The position numbers and the translations under genes were made by a program. From positions 12,106,024 to 12,170,023 of the forward strand of contig JAKZAN010000001.1 in NCBI GenBank assembly GCA_023053545.1: a stretch of DNA of 64,000 bases, given 5' to 3'. The number at the start of each line of letters is the position of its first letter. Positions within the stretch are counted from its first letter, which is position 1. Source of the DNA: Lepidurus packardi (Eukaryota; Arthropoda; Branchiopoda; Notostraca; Triopsidae). Under the pieces are notes generated by a model. It searched no databases and was not told the origin of the DNA. It saw nothing but the letters and a program-made list of their open reading frames with translations. This document shows positions 10,861-21,364 of this stretch, one piece after another.

Positions 10861-12076
10861 ACTCAACACGTACCAATCAAAGGGAACATTCTTTTTGGTT
10901 AGTTTATATAAAGGCTTGGCAATGTCAGCAAAACCTTTCACAAATCGACGATAGTATGAAGGCCGAAGAAACTATTCAGTTCATCACTGGTCACTGCTTG
11001 GGGCCATTCCACGATTTCTTTAGTTTTTTCGGGGTCCGTTCGGATCCCCTCTTCGCTTACCACGTGCCCCAAGAAAGGGTACTGAGGTACGCAGAAGCTT
11101 ACATTTCGAAGGCTTGATCTTCAAATTAGCCTCACCCAATCGACAAAATATGTCGTCCAAACGTTGCAAATGTTCTTCCAACGTTCTGCTAAAAACTATA
11201 AGGTCGTCCAAATAAATTAGACAGGTTTTCCACTGGAGGCCTCTTACCACTAATTCCATTAGTCTCTGAAATGAACTTGGTCAATTTCACAATCCGAAAG
11301 GCATTACATTGAACTCATAAAGCCCTTGGGGAGTTTGGAAAGCTGTCTTTTGTTTGTCCTCTGACTCAAGCTCTAATTGGTAATACCCACTTATTAAATC
11401 CAAAGTGGAGAAAAATGCTGCTCCCTGTAACGCATCCAGCGTAGCGTCTATCCTCGGTAAAGGATAGGCGTCCTTGGTAGTTGCCGAATTCAAGGCTCTG
11501 TAGTCCGCACATAGCCCTAAAGAACCATCTTTCTTCCCTAGCATTACGATTGGTGCACTCCAGGGACTGTTGGAAGGCTCTATCACCCCTTGATCACGCA
11601 TGTCGATGATCATTGTCTCCAGTTGAGGTTTCCAGTGTACATGAACCCGTCTGGGCCGTGCAGAAACAGGTTATGGTTACCAGTATGGATGTGGTGTCTG
11701 ATTAACGTTGTCCGGCCCTGGTCCTTAGAATGTAGAGATATGACAGAGCGATGTTTCCGTAATAATTTCTAACTGTTTGCGTTGTTCGCTGCATAAATTT
11801 GGAGTGTTGAAGAGGTTAATTAATTCATCAGGAAAATCCGGTTTGTAAGGTTCAGACATTGTTATTTCGTCTATTTCTGGCAAAGTTACGTTATCCGTTA
11901 GAGCTTGCAGATGTCCTAGTCGGGTACCCATCTTTACAGACACTTTCTGCTCATTCAGATTCATAACTCGGACAAGAATTTTCCCATTATTCACCCTCAC
12001 AAGAGCACGGGCACAATGTATGCCAGATTTGTTATCGAGTCCTTCGAACAACGCGGTTGTGTAGTTAAATACAGGA
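10402..12076. repeat. 1.67-kb segment duplicated at 43786-45460
   Basis: A block in the same orientation, at a constant offset of 33,384 bp, is shared with 43786-45460 with few base differences. It begins at TAAGTTCCCGTTAGC and ends at AAATACAGGA. Flanks differ on both sides. It contains an odd fusion: pol of one gypsy element (12076 to about 10861, minus) joined to the gag knuckle and protease of another (10860-10402). The fusion predates the duplication. Confidence 0.9.
10861..12076 (-). pseudogene. Gypsy pol fragment (N-terminal pol and reverse transcriptase)
   Basis: Minus-strand open pieces 11725-12051, 11287-11613 and 11020-11259 carry the region before RT, the RT N-terminus (SNSPWSAPIVMLGKKDG, altered LCADYRAL) and the catalytic YLDDLIVFSRT. 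A frameshifted piece near 10910-11010 resembles the EWP...FFGL connection region. RNase H and integrase are missing because the sequence switches to another element at about 10861. It resembles the pol of element B in this window. Confidence 0.8.
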
Positions 12077-12427
12077 TTAATACAGGATTAAATACAGAAA
12101 TTGGGTGGCGACGTGCAAGTTTTGTGCAACTCAGAAAGATTTTCGAGATACTTCTGGCACGAAGCGGATTATTGATGAGACCAAACAGAGCTCAAATGTC
12201 TGACGAAACTTTATCAATGTTAATGATTGCATCGGTAAATAAGTAAAATAGTAATATTTGTGCTAATAAAACTCGTAGTAGTTAGTTAGGTAAAACTCAT
12301 AGTGAAAGTAGTTATCGTGGACGACACGAAATGTTGATAATGTTTTAATAATTACTAATATAATAACTTTACGGCTAAAAATCTGTTGTTTTTTCTTGTC
12401 CGAAACAAGTGCAAGACAGATTAGAAT

Positions 12428-12595
12428 TTCGAGACCGGTCTTGGTCTCGAGACCGGTCTTTGGTCTCGATGGTTTTTGATCGGTATTGTCTTGGTCTTGG
12501 TCTCGAAACTTGCGGTCTTGGTATTGTCTCGGTCTCGGGAACTTTTTTCTGGTCTCGGTCTTGTCTCGGTCTCGAGAAAGTCGGTCTTGATAACA
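12428..12595. repeat. GGTCTCG-rich degenerate tandem repeat
   Basis: Imperfect reiterations of a GGTCTTGGTCTCGAGAC-like phrase, partly palindromic (GGTCTCGAGACC). The resulting Arg/Ser/Asp-rich frames on both strands are repeat translations, not genes. Confidence 0.7.
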
Positions 12596-13329
12596 TCCCT
12601 GCCTGTCAGTGTCCGGAGTCCTTGTGACATATTTCTTTAATACAGCTTAAGCCCTTTGTAATCTCGTTGGCGCTTAAACAATGAGTAGAGACTTTTTAAA
12701 CTCAAAATTCTATTGGTCCCAAAATTCTATTGGAAATATTATGGACCTGGCGTCCTTTTGTCGGGGCCCGGCATCCGTGTGTCGGGTACATGGAGTCCTT
12801 CTGTCGAGTCGTCCTTGTGTCTTCTTCCTCGAAATTCACCTCTACACCTGAGTAATTACCTTCTACGGCCTTTACAAAGGGAGACCCTTTCATTCTCTGG
12901 GTTTTCACCAAATGGTCATCAAGGAAGTTATGAATATCGTCCACCGAAGCCAAAATAACAGTTTGAGAACCTCTAAAACGAAATATATTACACCTTTTTA
13001 CACGCTATTTCATAAAGAATTTCGAAACTGACCTGTAACGAGTTGTAGCGAAAGCTACCCCGCTTCACTCGTCCAGCATAATCTTCATGCCTCTTTCCAA
13101 GCTGAATTCCTTACTAGCCGCTCCACTAATAACTTCAAACCTTGTTCAAATTACCAAAAAAGTATATAAAAAAGCTTGAGCTTATTTCCAAGTTAATAAT
13201 AAATGCTTTTCTAAATTCATCATCAAAGGAAGCTTTAGCATCTTCCGTAAGGTAGTTCCCGTATCGGGAGTGATATCCGTGCCCACAATTTCGGATATTT
13301 CTTGCTGTTCCGGCTGGAAGGCCAAGGTC
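12596..13329. other. No gene seen
   Basis: Unassigned sequence in the spacer of the palindrome. A short direct repeat (AAAATTCTATTGG) occurs near 12702 and 12720. No frame has recognisable motifs. Confidence 0.3.
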
Positions 13330-13745
13330 AGGCTAATCGTCAAGAGTCAAACCTATTGGGACCGGACCTGGCCTTTTCAGCGGAATAGAAACGTTGGCTT
13401 ATCAACTAGGCAATTCCAACGACTAGCCAACGACAACGACTAGGCAATTTCCAACGTTTTTTTTGGAGGAAAACGTGCTCGAGCTAACGAAAGGACGGGG
13501 AGTTTGGGGAGTCTTGGTATATATAGACTTAGGCAGTGACGACTCCGGCGAAACTAGTACAGTCGCAACTCCGAACTCGAACAAACGATCACAACTCGAA
13601 ATTTAGTATTGGTTAGTCCGTGTGTTTTGTATATTTGTTTCTAGTGGTGATTTGGGTGGGGAATAAAGAACTAGTTTTAAATCAGCGACTTCTCATCGTA
13701 TATTTATTCCGACCTCGTTCTCTTCTAAAAACCGATTCGTCCAAT
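13330..13745 (+). promoter_or_regulatory. LTR-like or promoter-like segment
   Basis: A TATA-like run (TATATATAG near 13518) is followed by an AGT-rich start-like region and, about 140 bp later, AATAAAG near 13661 and a T-rich stretch. TATA plus nearby poly(A) signal in a few hundred bases is typical of an LTR. I found no second copy in the window and could not fix the ends, so a solo LTR is only a guess. Confidence 0.3.
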
Positions 13746-13842
13746 GCGTCGTTCTGCGTATTTCACTTGCAATAACGTTGTCATAGCCCAAGATTGCACA
13801 ACACAGCTACTACTGGCAAGTGTACCTAAAAAGTCGTCGTAT

Positions 13843-14260
13843 TTAAGCACATATAAACATATACTTCTTTATTATATTTACTTTAAATTTTTTAATATCC
13901 TCGATAGTAAAATAACTGATTTTCAAGGGAGCAGGGAGCAATTCCGGGTCGGTCGCATCGACGTGCCACTGGACTTTACCCGCTTCTTCTATTTCTTGTT
14001 GTTTGCAACGCGCACGGAAGATCTTTTGAAGTTTATGCATCCCGGGCGATAACTCATCTATCATCGGGCGATATCTCATTCTCCACCACTTCTGAGTTCA
14101 GGTTCACAAACGATCCATCCATCCATCGTTTCAACGCTTTCTTCCATTCCAAAGCTGTGCTAAACAGTTTCGCATAAGGATCCAAATTAGCATAAACGTC
14201 TCCAAATTAGAAAGGAATAAATAGGAAGCTACAATCGACTAGTTTCTATTACATTGATTT
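13843..14260 (-). pseudogene. Axonemal dynein heavy chain-like fragment
   Basis: The minus strand reads NLDPYAKLFSTALEWKKAL, then KRWMDGSFVNLNSEVVENE, then MHKLQKIFRARCKQQEIE, which resembles the region before the linker in dynein heavy chains. An internal duplication of about 22 bp (GAGATATCGCCCGATGATAG next to GAGTTATCGCCCGGGATG) shifts the frame between the two halves. Dynein heavy chains exceed 4,000 residues, so this is a short orphan piece. The family call rests on remembered patterns. Confidence 0.45.
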
Positions 14261-15096
14261 CTGTAACTTCTGGAAAGGCAGACGGTGGGAATTTGAGCAA
14301 ATTCTCTTCTTGATGGACCCATAATACCGTTATCATAACGGTAACCCATAATACCTTAATTGACCCATATACCCATAATCTTCCTTTGCAAAGCCACCAC
14401 ATCCTATGTCAATCACACACCGTTGACAAATTCATACTTAATTTTCCCATTGCATTTTTTACTTGATAGTAGAACTGAACAGATTTTATGTCACTACAGT
14501 GATCGAAATTCTTCAACTTCAAGCGAAGTTTGTTTAACTGCAGTAGTGAGTAGTCTCTGAAGTATTTTGATAATGATCTTCAAAAGTTCGCCTTTGTGTG
14601 TTTATGAGGGACCTAACTTTATGAGGGACATCAGCGGGAAAAATACAGCTAAATCCACATCTACAATGTATTTTTACAATTGAATCGGATTCATTCACCA
14701 ATACCGTTTAGCACTGCGCTGAATCAACATAATTTCCGCGATCAGTGTAAGTAAGGTATCATGTTCAACAGTTCGCTAATAAAACATGAAACCATGGAAA
14801 CAGAACAGGATAGCGTACCGCGTCGCTTGCGTCAGCGTTCTGCTATAAAGATGCATGGGGAAAATATGCAGACACCCATTCCTATTTTGCACACCAACGT
14901 GAAACTTCCTTCTAAAAACAGAACTGAACGTCGACTGTGGGGAAACATGTACTTGCAGTATACAAGCGACGGAATCTCCGAAAGATAAAGTGCAAAATCA
15001 GGATTAACTACCAGAACAGGAAAACCGATTAGGTAAACGTATTTCATACCTACAACTGGTTTTAATTTGCGTTTCATTTTAAGCACACCTTAGTGC
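14261..15096. other. No firm gene; possible upstream part of the next gene
   Basis: Contains ACCCATAATACC repeats with a short palindrome near 14320-14360. An open frame at 14761-14988 (plus, 75 residues, basic) could be an upstream exon of the gene starting at 15097, but I see no consensus donor in a helpful phase. Confidence 0.25.
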
Positions 15097-17015
15097 ATGA
15101 ACATGGCAGCCACTGAAACTAGTGATCGCAGCAAGTTCGAACGAGCCATAGTCTTTGGTAGACACTTACCAACGCTTCGCAAGCATTATAATGAGTTATG
15201 CAGTGAGCCGTATAACACGAAAGATACTAACAAAATGAAGCTCACAGAAACTGGAGTTGCCCTTGCCCTTTTCGATATGGTAAACTAATGCGTACAAAAT
15301 TCCTTACATTTAACTCGGAGCTATTTCCAACTTACAAACTGAACAGTATAAAACTCGAAGTTCTTGATAGCAATAGCACGCGACAAGCTATTATACTAGG
15401 TAGAAGATGAAAGTAATTAAAGTCTCACTACAGCCTTACAGCAACGTTTCGCAAGGCAGATGCAAAACACTTGCTATGCATTGCGAGTCGTGAAAAAAAA
15501 ATAAATAAAAATACCCAAAGCACTCCGTGAAGGTCAACGGGAAAGGGCTTGTTTTTGTTTCTAGTGTTATAGTGCGCATGTTCTGCTTGTAATGCCACAT
15601 CCGTTACAGTTTGCCTTACACCCCGACTGGAAGCGCAAAGCAAGAAGAAACAAAAAGAGTCAACTTTACCAACTGCGAAAGCGATGATTGCTTTACTTAA
15701 CGGGAGGCGCCGGACAGTAAAACGCATGCGAGAAAAGAGAAGATAATGAAGCAAGATAACAAAAGCAACGAAAAAAGTGAGAACGACGGCGAAGAAAAGT
15801 TTCATACTCCGATGAAGAACAAGATTGACCCTGATCTACAACAGCACAAAGTCAACTTTGCCAGCTGCGAAAGCGACAGCTATTCTGAGCGGGCGGCGCC
15901 TGACACAAAAATGCATGCGAGAGACAAAGGAAACGAGATAGTGAAACAGTATAAAAGCGACGAAGAAAGCGGGAGCGATACCGAAGAAAATTTTCAAATC
16001 CCGACGAAATGCAAGATGGACCCTGATCTGCAAAAGCAAATGAAAGAGGAACCAGACGAAAGCGATGGCTGGGAAACTTTCAAGGACTCCGGAATGGGTT
16101 GCTTTGGATTAAGGAAAAAGAATATAGGATTGCAGGGAGGACAACAAATTCGACTACGTTTCTACGACAAGGGTGGGCAAAAGCCGTATGATCGCACTAG
16201 GAACTGCGTTTTTCTTTACGTTTATACCACGCTTAAAGCCATGCTGGAAACTAAAAAGGAAAATGACTTACTGTTTGTATTAATTAAGGTAACTAAGACG
16301 AAGGGGTGAAACTGACCATCTCTCCCTTTTGTCTGTTCTTGTTTACAAAGATTGTCACTAATTTGCATCTACTATAAATTGCATGTACAGCCAAAATCGC
16401 TTACAGAATATCTAAGAGAACAACTAAGTACGTATATCGAGGAAATGAGGGAAGATATTCTCCTGCTAAGACAAAACATACCGCGCAATCTGGCACTTCA
16501 GCAACTGAATAAGGACAAAAATTACGCGGCCCGCATCACTCTAACGGCGTTTCGCCATTATCACGCCAGTCGGATAGTCGAACAGGGCTTCGACGAGCTA
16601 ACTAAGGAAATTGAGTCCAGAACCGTAAATTGGGCTTTCAGGCAGCCAAATGCACTTTATACAATATCGCTATTGGCACGTAATCAGTTAACTATCGTTT
16701 TAGGAAAAACTGTTTATTGAAGCAGCAGTCTTTCTCAACCATAAGAGTCAAGAGATCCTGCCGGAGACCCGCAGAATACGAAGAAATTTTACATTGATCC
16801 ACGTATCGCTTCAGCATGGTATCTTAACAGAGGACTTTTTTCAGTACCACTCCTAAATCTAACGCTCTATAATGTTTTTTTTTTATAGGAAAAAGAAGTG
16901 TCACATGGTTGTCGAGAAAGCCTGTAAACTTCCGTCGAACTGCCAATGGGGAACCGTAGAAGTAGAGCGTTTGGTAGGGGGTCAAACTTTTAGGTTCCAC
17001 TACGATGATGAATAA
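15097..17015 (+). CDS. Unrecognised host-type gene, five exons
   Basis: Exons 15097-15279, 15707-16288, 16391-16624, 16704-16843 and 16889-17015 join in phase to about 421 residues. I do not recognise the family. Exon 1 starts MNMAATETSDRSKFERAIVF. Exon 2 is acidic and charged, then has a compact block (GMGCFGLRKKNIGLQGGQQ and following). Exon 3 is helical (LTEYLREQLSTYIEEMRED). The C-terminus is cysteine-containing (KKKCHMVVEKACKLPSNCQ) and ends FHYDDE. Introns are short with GT-AG borders; the last donor (CA/GTACCA) is weak but is the only one giving the long final frame. The palindrome breakpoint at 16654 lies in intron 3, so the gene is intact here and truncated in the left arm. Start: 15097 or the better-context ATG at 15103. 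Confidence 0.6.
15656..16039 (+). repeat. 192-bp (64-residue) tandem duplication inside the unrecognised gene
   Basis: Unit 1 (15656-15847) and unit 2 (15848-16039) are diverged copies. Each has VNF..CESD, then AP-D-K-HAR, then K-DPDLQ at the end. Unit 1 has an in-frame TAA at 15698-15700, which lies just upstream of the predicted exon 2 acceptor at 15707. The first half of unit 1 is therefore read as intron. Confidence 0.75.
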
Positions 17016-17710
17016 GGAAGCGATGAAATTAGTTGAAAGCGATGGAAAAAACGATGAAAATGGGATGAAAGAAATTTATATAAAAAATGTGATTTATTTA
17101 ATCTACTTGAGATCACAACTAATGAATATTAAACAATGATGACCTTTAAATTTTTTTTAATATTTATATTAATATTTGCTTAAACTTGTTCTCAAAAAGC
17201 ATACGCTTTACTATATTGTATGGCACAATATGAAATGGCTAACGAAATACACATAGTGCACATACACATAGTACAAATATGTACCTTTATTAGCGGTGAC
17301 AACGGTGTCTTTCAAAACATGGCATGCAAAAGTCAATCCGTAACTGTAATCCGTAATCCGTAAATCCGTAGCCGGATAAGCATTCACATTTCGTTTGTTT
17401 CTAACCGGCAAAACTTCTCTCATGAGGGTGTACGGAACGGATATGAGGGAACGGAGTACAAAGTAGAAAATGTCTAACCGTTCTATTTTCTCAAAATACT
17501 GTTATATTTGGATTGTATGAAAGGGTTCAGCGTTTGGATAGTAGGTATAAACGTTCTGGGAAGAATCCCATAGTTTCATTCTTCATGTCCAAGTGCACTT
17601 GGTTCAAACAGTGATTTTTCCAATCTCTCCAAAGTGCAGTTTGAACTTTGTGTTCACTTATTTTTCCCCGTGGTAGTCATACAAATAGTCAGAGCGGAGT
17701 ACGATTCAGA

Positions 17711-18919
17711 ATGAGAAGCATTCAAGGTTAGTAATATTCTCGAAATTTAATACCCAAGAGTAAATTTGTGTCGTTTTTTATTGACATAATATCCAGTAAT
17801 TTGTATGTGTAACGCTGGTTTTAATACGCTGTCCTAACCATAGATTCTTTACCGCAAACGTTATTCAAACGCCGCGGTAGAAGCGTATCGTCATACCATT
17901 TGGAGAGACAACGGTCGTTACGCCGCAACCCACAACGAAGCAGCAGCTACTGGCACGTTTCCGTACACGCTCAAGCAAACACAACTGTCGGATCACACAG
18001 AAGAACCCTAACAGGCATCGTTCCTATGATTCCATTTGAGAAAAAGTAATCGTCAGAGTATTCCTCCTTTTAATCCGCGAGAAGATCCTGACGAAGTTGA
18101 TTACCGGACGAGTAACTGTTTGCCCAACGTTAAAGACCAACGTCCAGTACAATATGGTTCCTGTTGGGCTTTTGGTGTCACTTCCACCGTTGAATTCATG
18201 AATTGCTATCAACACAAAACATACACTCGCTTAAGGCATGCAGTTAAATTAACTAATTTGTATGATTGGTAATCTACTACTAATGTTATCTAATAGTGAG
18301 CAATACAGTTGGTGGACTGCTCTCGGCCTTATGGCAATAAAGGCTGCGATGGTATGTTCAGCAATACTACCCTGAACTACATTATCGATTATGGTCTACA
18401 ATCGGAAGAATCTTACCCTTATGTCGCCCTGGTAAATCTACTCGAAAAATCAACACTCGAGTTGAGTACACATTTGTATTTAGGACCAAACATGCCGTTT
18501 CGACCCTTTTGCACGTCGCCGCTGCGGTGAAAACTTGTAGTATTTGGCCTTGCGATGAAGAACTATACTTGAAACACCTCATAGCTACCCACGGACCAAT
18601 CACTGCTAAATTTATGCTAAGGGAGATTTCTTTTGGTTAGCGTAAGTAATAGTCGAAAAAGTCAATTTTGCTAATTAATTTACACGTTTTGGTGTTTTTT
18701 TGCAGCGACGGCGTTCTGGACTATGTGGATTGCCCTCCTCTGGATCAGAATCATGTCGTCAGTATCGTTGAGTACGGAACAAGTCCAGAAGGCATTGACT
18801 ACTGGCTGATCCGCAATTCATACGGACCTTTCTGGGGAGTTCACGGCTGCGGAAAAGTGCGGCGAGGTGTCAATTTTTGCAGCATCGCTACGATGCCCAT
18901 CACTGTCGAAACGGACTGA
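17711..18919 (+). pseudogene. Papain-family cysteine protease (cathepsin L-like) pseudogene, right arm
   Basis: Same content and same defects as 6757-7965: short first exon from ATG 17711; propeptide interrupted by TAA near 18009; QYGSCWAFG near 18153; LVDCSRPYGNKGCDG near 18309 preceded by a 2-base frameshift; DYWLIRNSYGPFWG near 18800; stop near 18917. An AATAAA-like signal (AAAATAAAG) follows near 18961. Because both arms share every lesion, the gene was already dead before the duplication. Confidence 0.8.
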
Positions 18920-19460
18920 ACTTAAGTTAATAGTAATATGTAATCTTTACGGAATACTTTAAAATAAAGTAATGCTAGTATGGAATTCCAAGGTATTTTT
19001 AATAGAGCGAAAGCAAACATCATGCCCAATAACTATGATTTCCACAAACGTTTCAATGACATTACGTGACTCAGATGTGATTGACGAACCAGACCTGATC
19101 TGGATAAATAATTACCTGTTCGACTCAATTTAAGGGAAAGTGTCGCTATCTTTCAAGGTGACATGGGTTGTCAGACAAAGTATCTCGTCCTCCTTTAGGT
19201 TCCTGCTTTGTTTCCATTTGGCTGTATTTGGGGATATTTTCGACGGTGAAAACACAGTTTTATTCTCGTATTCAAACTCAATGAAACTTGCAATCTAATT
19301 GAAATTAGGAACGGCGAACGGCTGTACAAAAAGTAAGCTGAGAGTTTTGCAAACCTGCACGCGGTAAGTGAGGTCTAACCAGTGTTGAAAAAGTGAGAAA
19401 GAAATCTTCGGAGATTGCATTTTCCTAGAATTCCGTTCTAAACGGATTTTAGCATGCCTA

Positions 19461-21189
19461 ATGGCAAAGGTTAATTTAAATTCTGAAAAGATCTACGTAG
19501 AACGCATTCGCTGTGACTCATTTTTTTCCTTACTGTACCCTATACAGTCATCGAAAACATCCCCATTTGTGATTCCAAACCGACAGGTTGTACAGAATTG
19601 CAAAGAAAAAGTGCAGCAAAACCTTTTGGAACCAGGTAACAATTTTAGGGTTACTAGTTTTGTTTTGTTTTGTTTTTGCTCTCTTATCTACTTTTATATT
19701 TTTTTCCAATTTGTTCGTATTTGGCATCTTCAAAAAAAATACTTTTACCCTAACCCATTCTTTTCTTTTTCCTTTTTTTTATTTTTATAAACTGTATGAG
19801 GATGAGAGGTGGAGGGCCTAGTGAAGAGCTGAGGGACGAGCAGAGATACAATTTACCAGATTTAGAAGACGAAGAAGTTGAGATTTCGGAAAGCTCCGAT
19901 ATGGAGGACGAAAATCAGGATTTAAAGACGGAGAATGCAGAAACAGATGGAGGGTTTAAAATGGTTTCCTATAGGAAAAACAAGGTAAAGAAAGTAAAGC
20001 AGGGAGAAAGCTCAGGTAGATGTAGGAAGCAAACGTAGAAGACCACGGAAACGGATACAGAGGAAGAATTGGAGAAAGCGGAAGAGAAATGCCCGGTAGC
20101 ATACCGAGCAGTAAAAAATGAGGAGAGTTTTGATCAGCTAAGCCCCTTCAAAATTAATAAAATGGTGGGAGATTCGAATATGAGAGAAATGAAAATCAAA
20201 GTAACGCGTGAAGGAGAACTGTTGGTTTTCCCGACCAATCAGGACGAAACGGATAGATTCCTAAAGATAAAACAGATAGGGGAAATGAAAGTTCAGGCCA
20301 GGATAACCAAACCAAAGTTTCTGCAACACGGGATTGTAAGCATACATGGGGTGACTAAAAAGGAGATCGAGGAAGAGAATTTTGCCGGGTTAGTCGGGGT
20401 AAGAGCCCTGTACAAAGAGCGAACATTAGATAACGGGGGAGAAGTTAAAGAGGAAATTAGTCGTTTCCACTTTATTTCTGAAAACGTCAAATTGCCATTC
20501 TATTTGAACTTAGGATACCTAAAAATAAAAGGTCATCACTTTGAACCAAGACCCATCAGATGCTATATATTCGGACGAAATGTTAAATTTTACAACCTTT
20601 GCATGCAACTTTGACAACTTTACCCTTTCTCCCTAAACTCCAGATGTACGGAGCTCGAGAAAGGCGTAACTAACATGTAACTAGGCTGAAAACTGACTCC
20701 TACGATTGACAGGCCAAAAAAGGGGTACCTTTTGCATGGCCCCCCCGTAGGACGATTTATGACTGACAAAAAACAGACTTCGCACATGTTTCTAGACGTT
20801 TAAAATCTTTAACTGACCAATGATGACGACGAGCGACAAAGACTTCAGCTTAGTATAAATGTAATTTTGTATGAAGAATACAAAGAGTTCTTGCTTGACG
20901 TTGGAGCCGTGTGCATCTATACTGCTCAGTAAAAGGGCTTGCAACGGAGCAAAGCTCCAAGTTCAGCGATTTAAGCCGAGTTAGAATTCTCTCTATTTTT
21001 CAGGAGGGTAATCTAGGGAACTCGTGCTTAAATCTGGTCCTCCATCTGAACACTATAAGTGTCAAAGATTTGGGCATATCAGCTCTGTCTGCAGAGCAAG
21101 GGATAGATGTGGCACTGTGGTGGAGAACACGCCACGACAATCTGCGAAAACATGAAAGAGGGAACGGAGCCAACCTGTGCAAACTGTAA
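19461..21189 (+). pseudogene. Non-LTR retrotransposon ORF1 remnant, right arm
   Basis: Plus-strand copy of the ORF1 remnant at 4487-6215, with open pieces 19461-19790, 19796-20038 and 20069-20614. The N-terminal part starts MAKVNLNSEKIYVERIRCDS and then runs into a T-rich insert. The middle domain is intact up to HHFEPRPIRCY, where a foreign insert (about 20590-21000) replaces the knuckles; these resume out of frame at about 21045-21200. No downstream ORF2. Confidence 0.7.
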
Positions 21190-21364
21190 TAAGCAACATA
21201 CTACAGCGGATAGGAACTGTGAGTGTTTTTTCCTTTCATTTTATTCGTTTGTTGCTTTGCTCTATTTTATTACGTGAAGTAGTCGCAAAGTGGATTACGC
21301 CTACTATAGAACTGCATAGTAAACAAGTCCCCAACTACGAAAAATGACCAAATGAACTGAAGAA

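Noticed and set aside
10713-11117. 134-residue plus-strand frame (also at 44097-44501)
   Set aside because: It is antisense to the gag knuckle and RT fragment of the chimeric gypsy block; conservation between the two sites is due to the block duplication.
12428-12595. Possible CRISPR-like or satellite array
   Set aside because: Units are degenerate, lack regular spacers and lie in a eukaryotic genome; a simple tandem repeat is enough.
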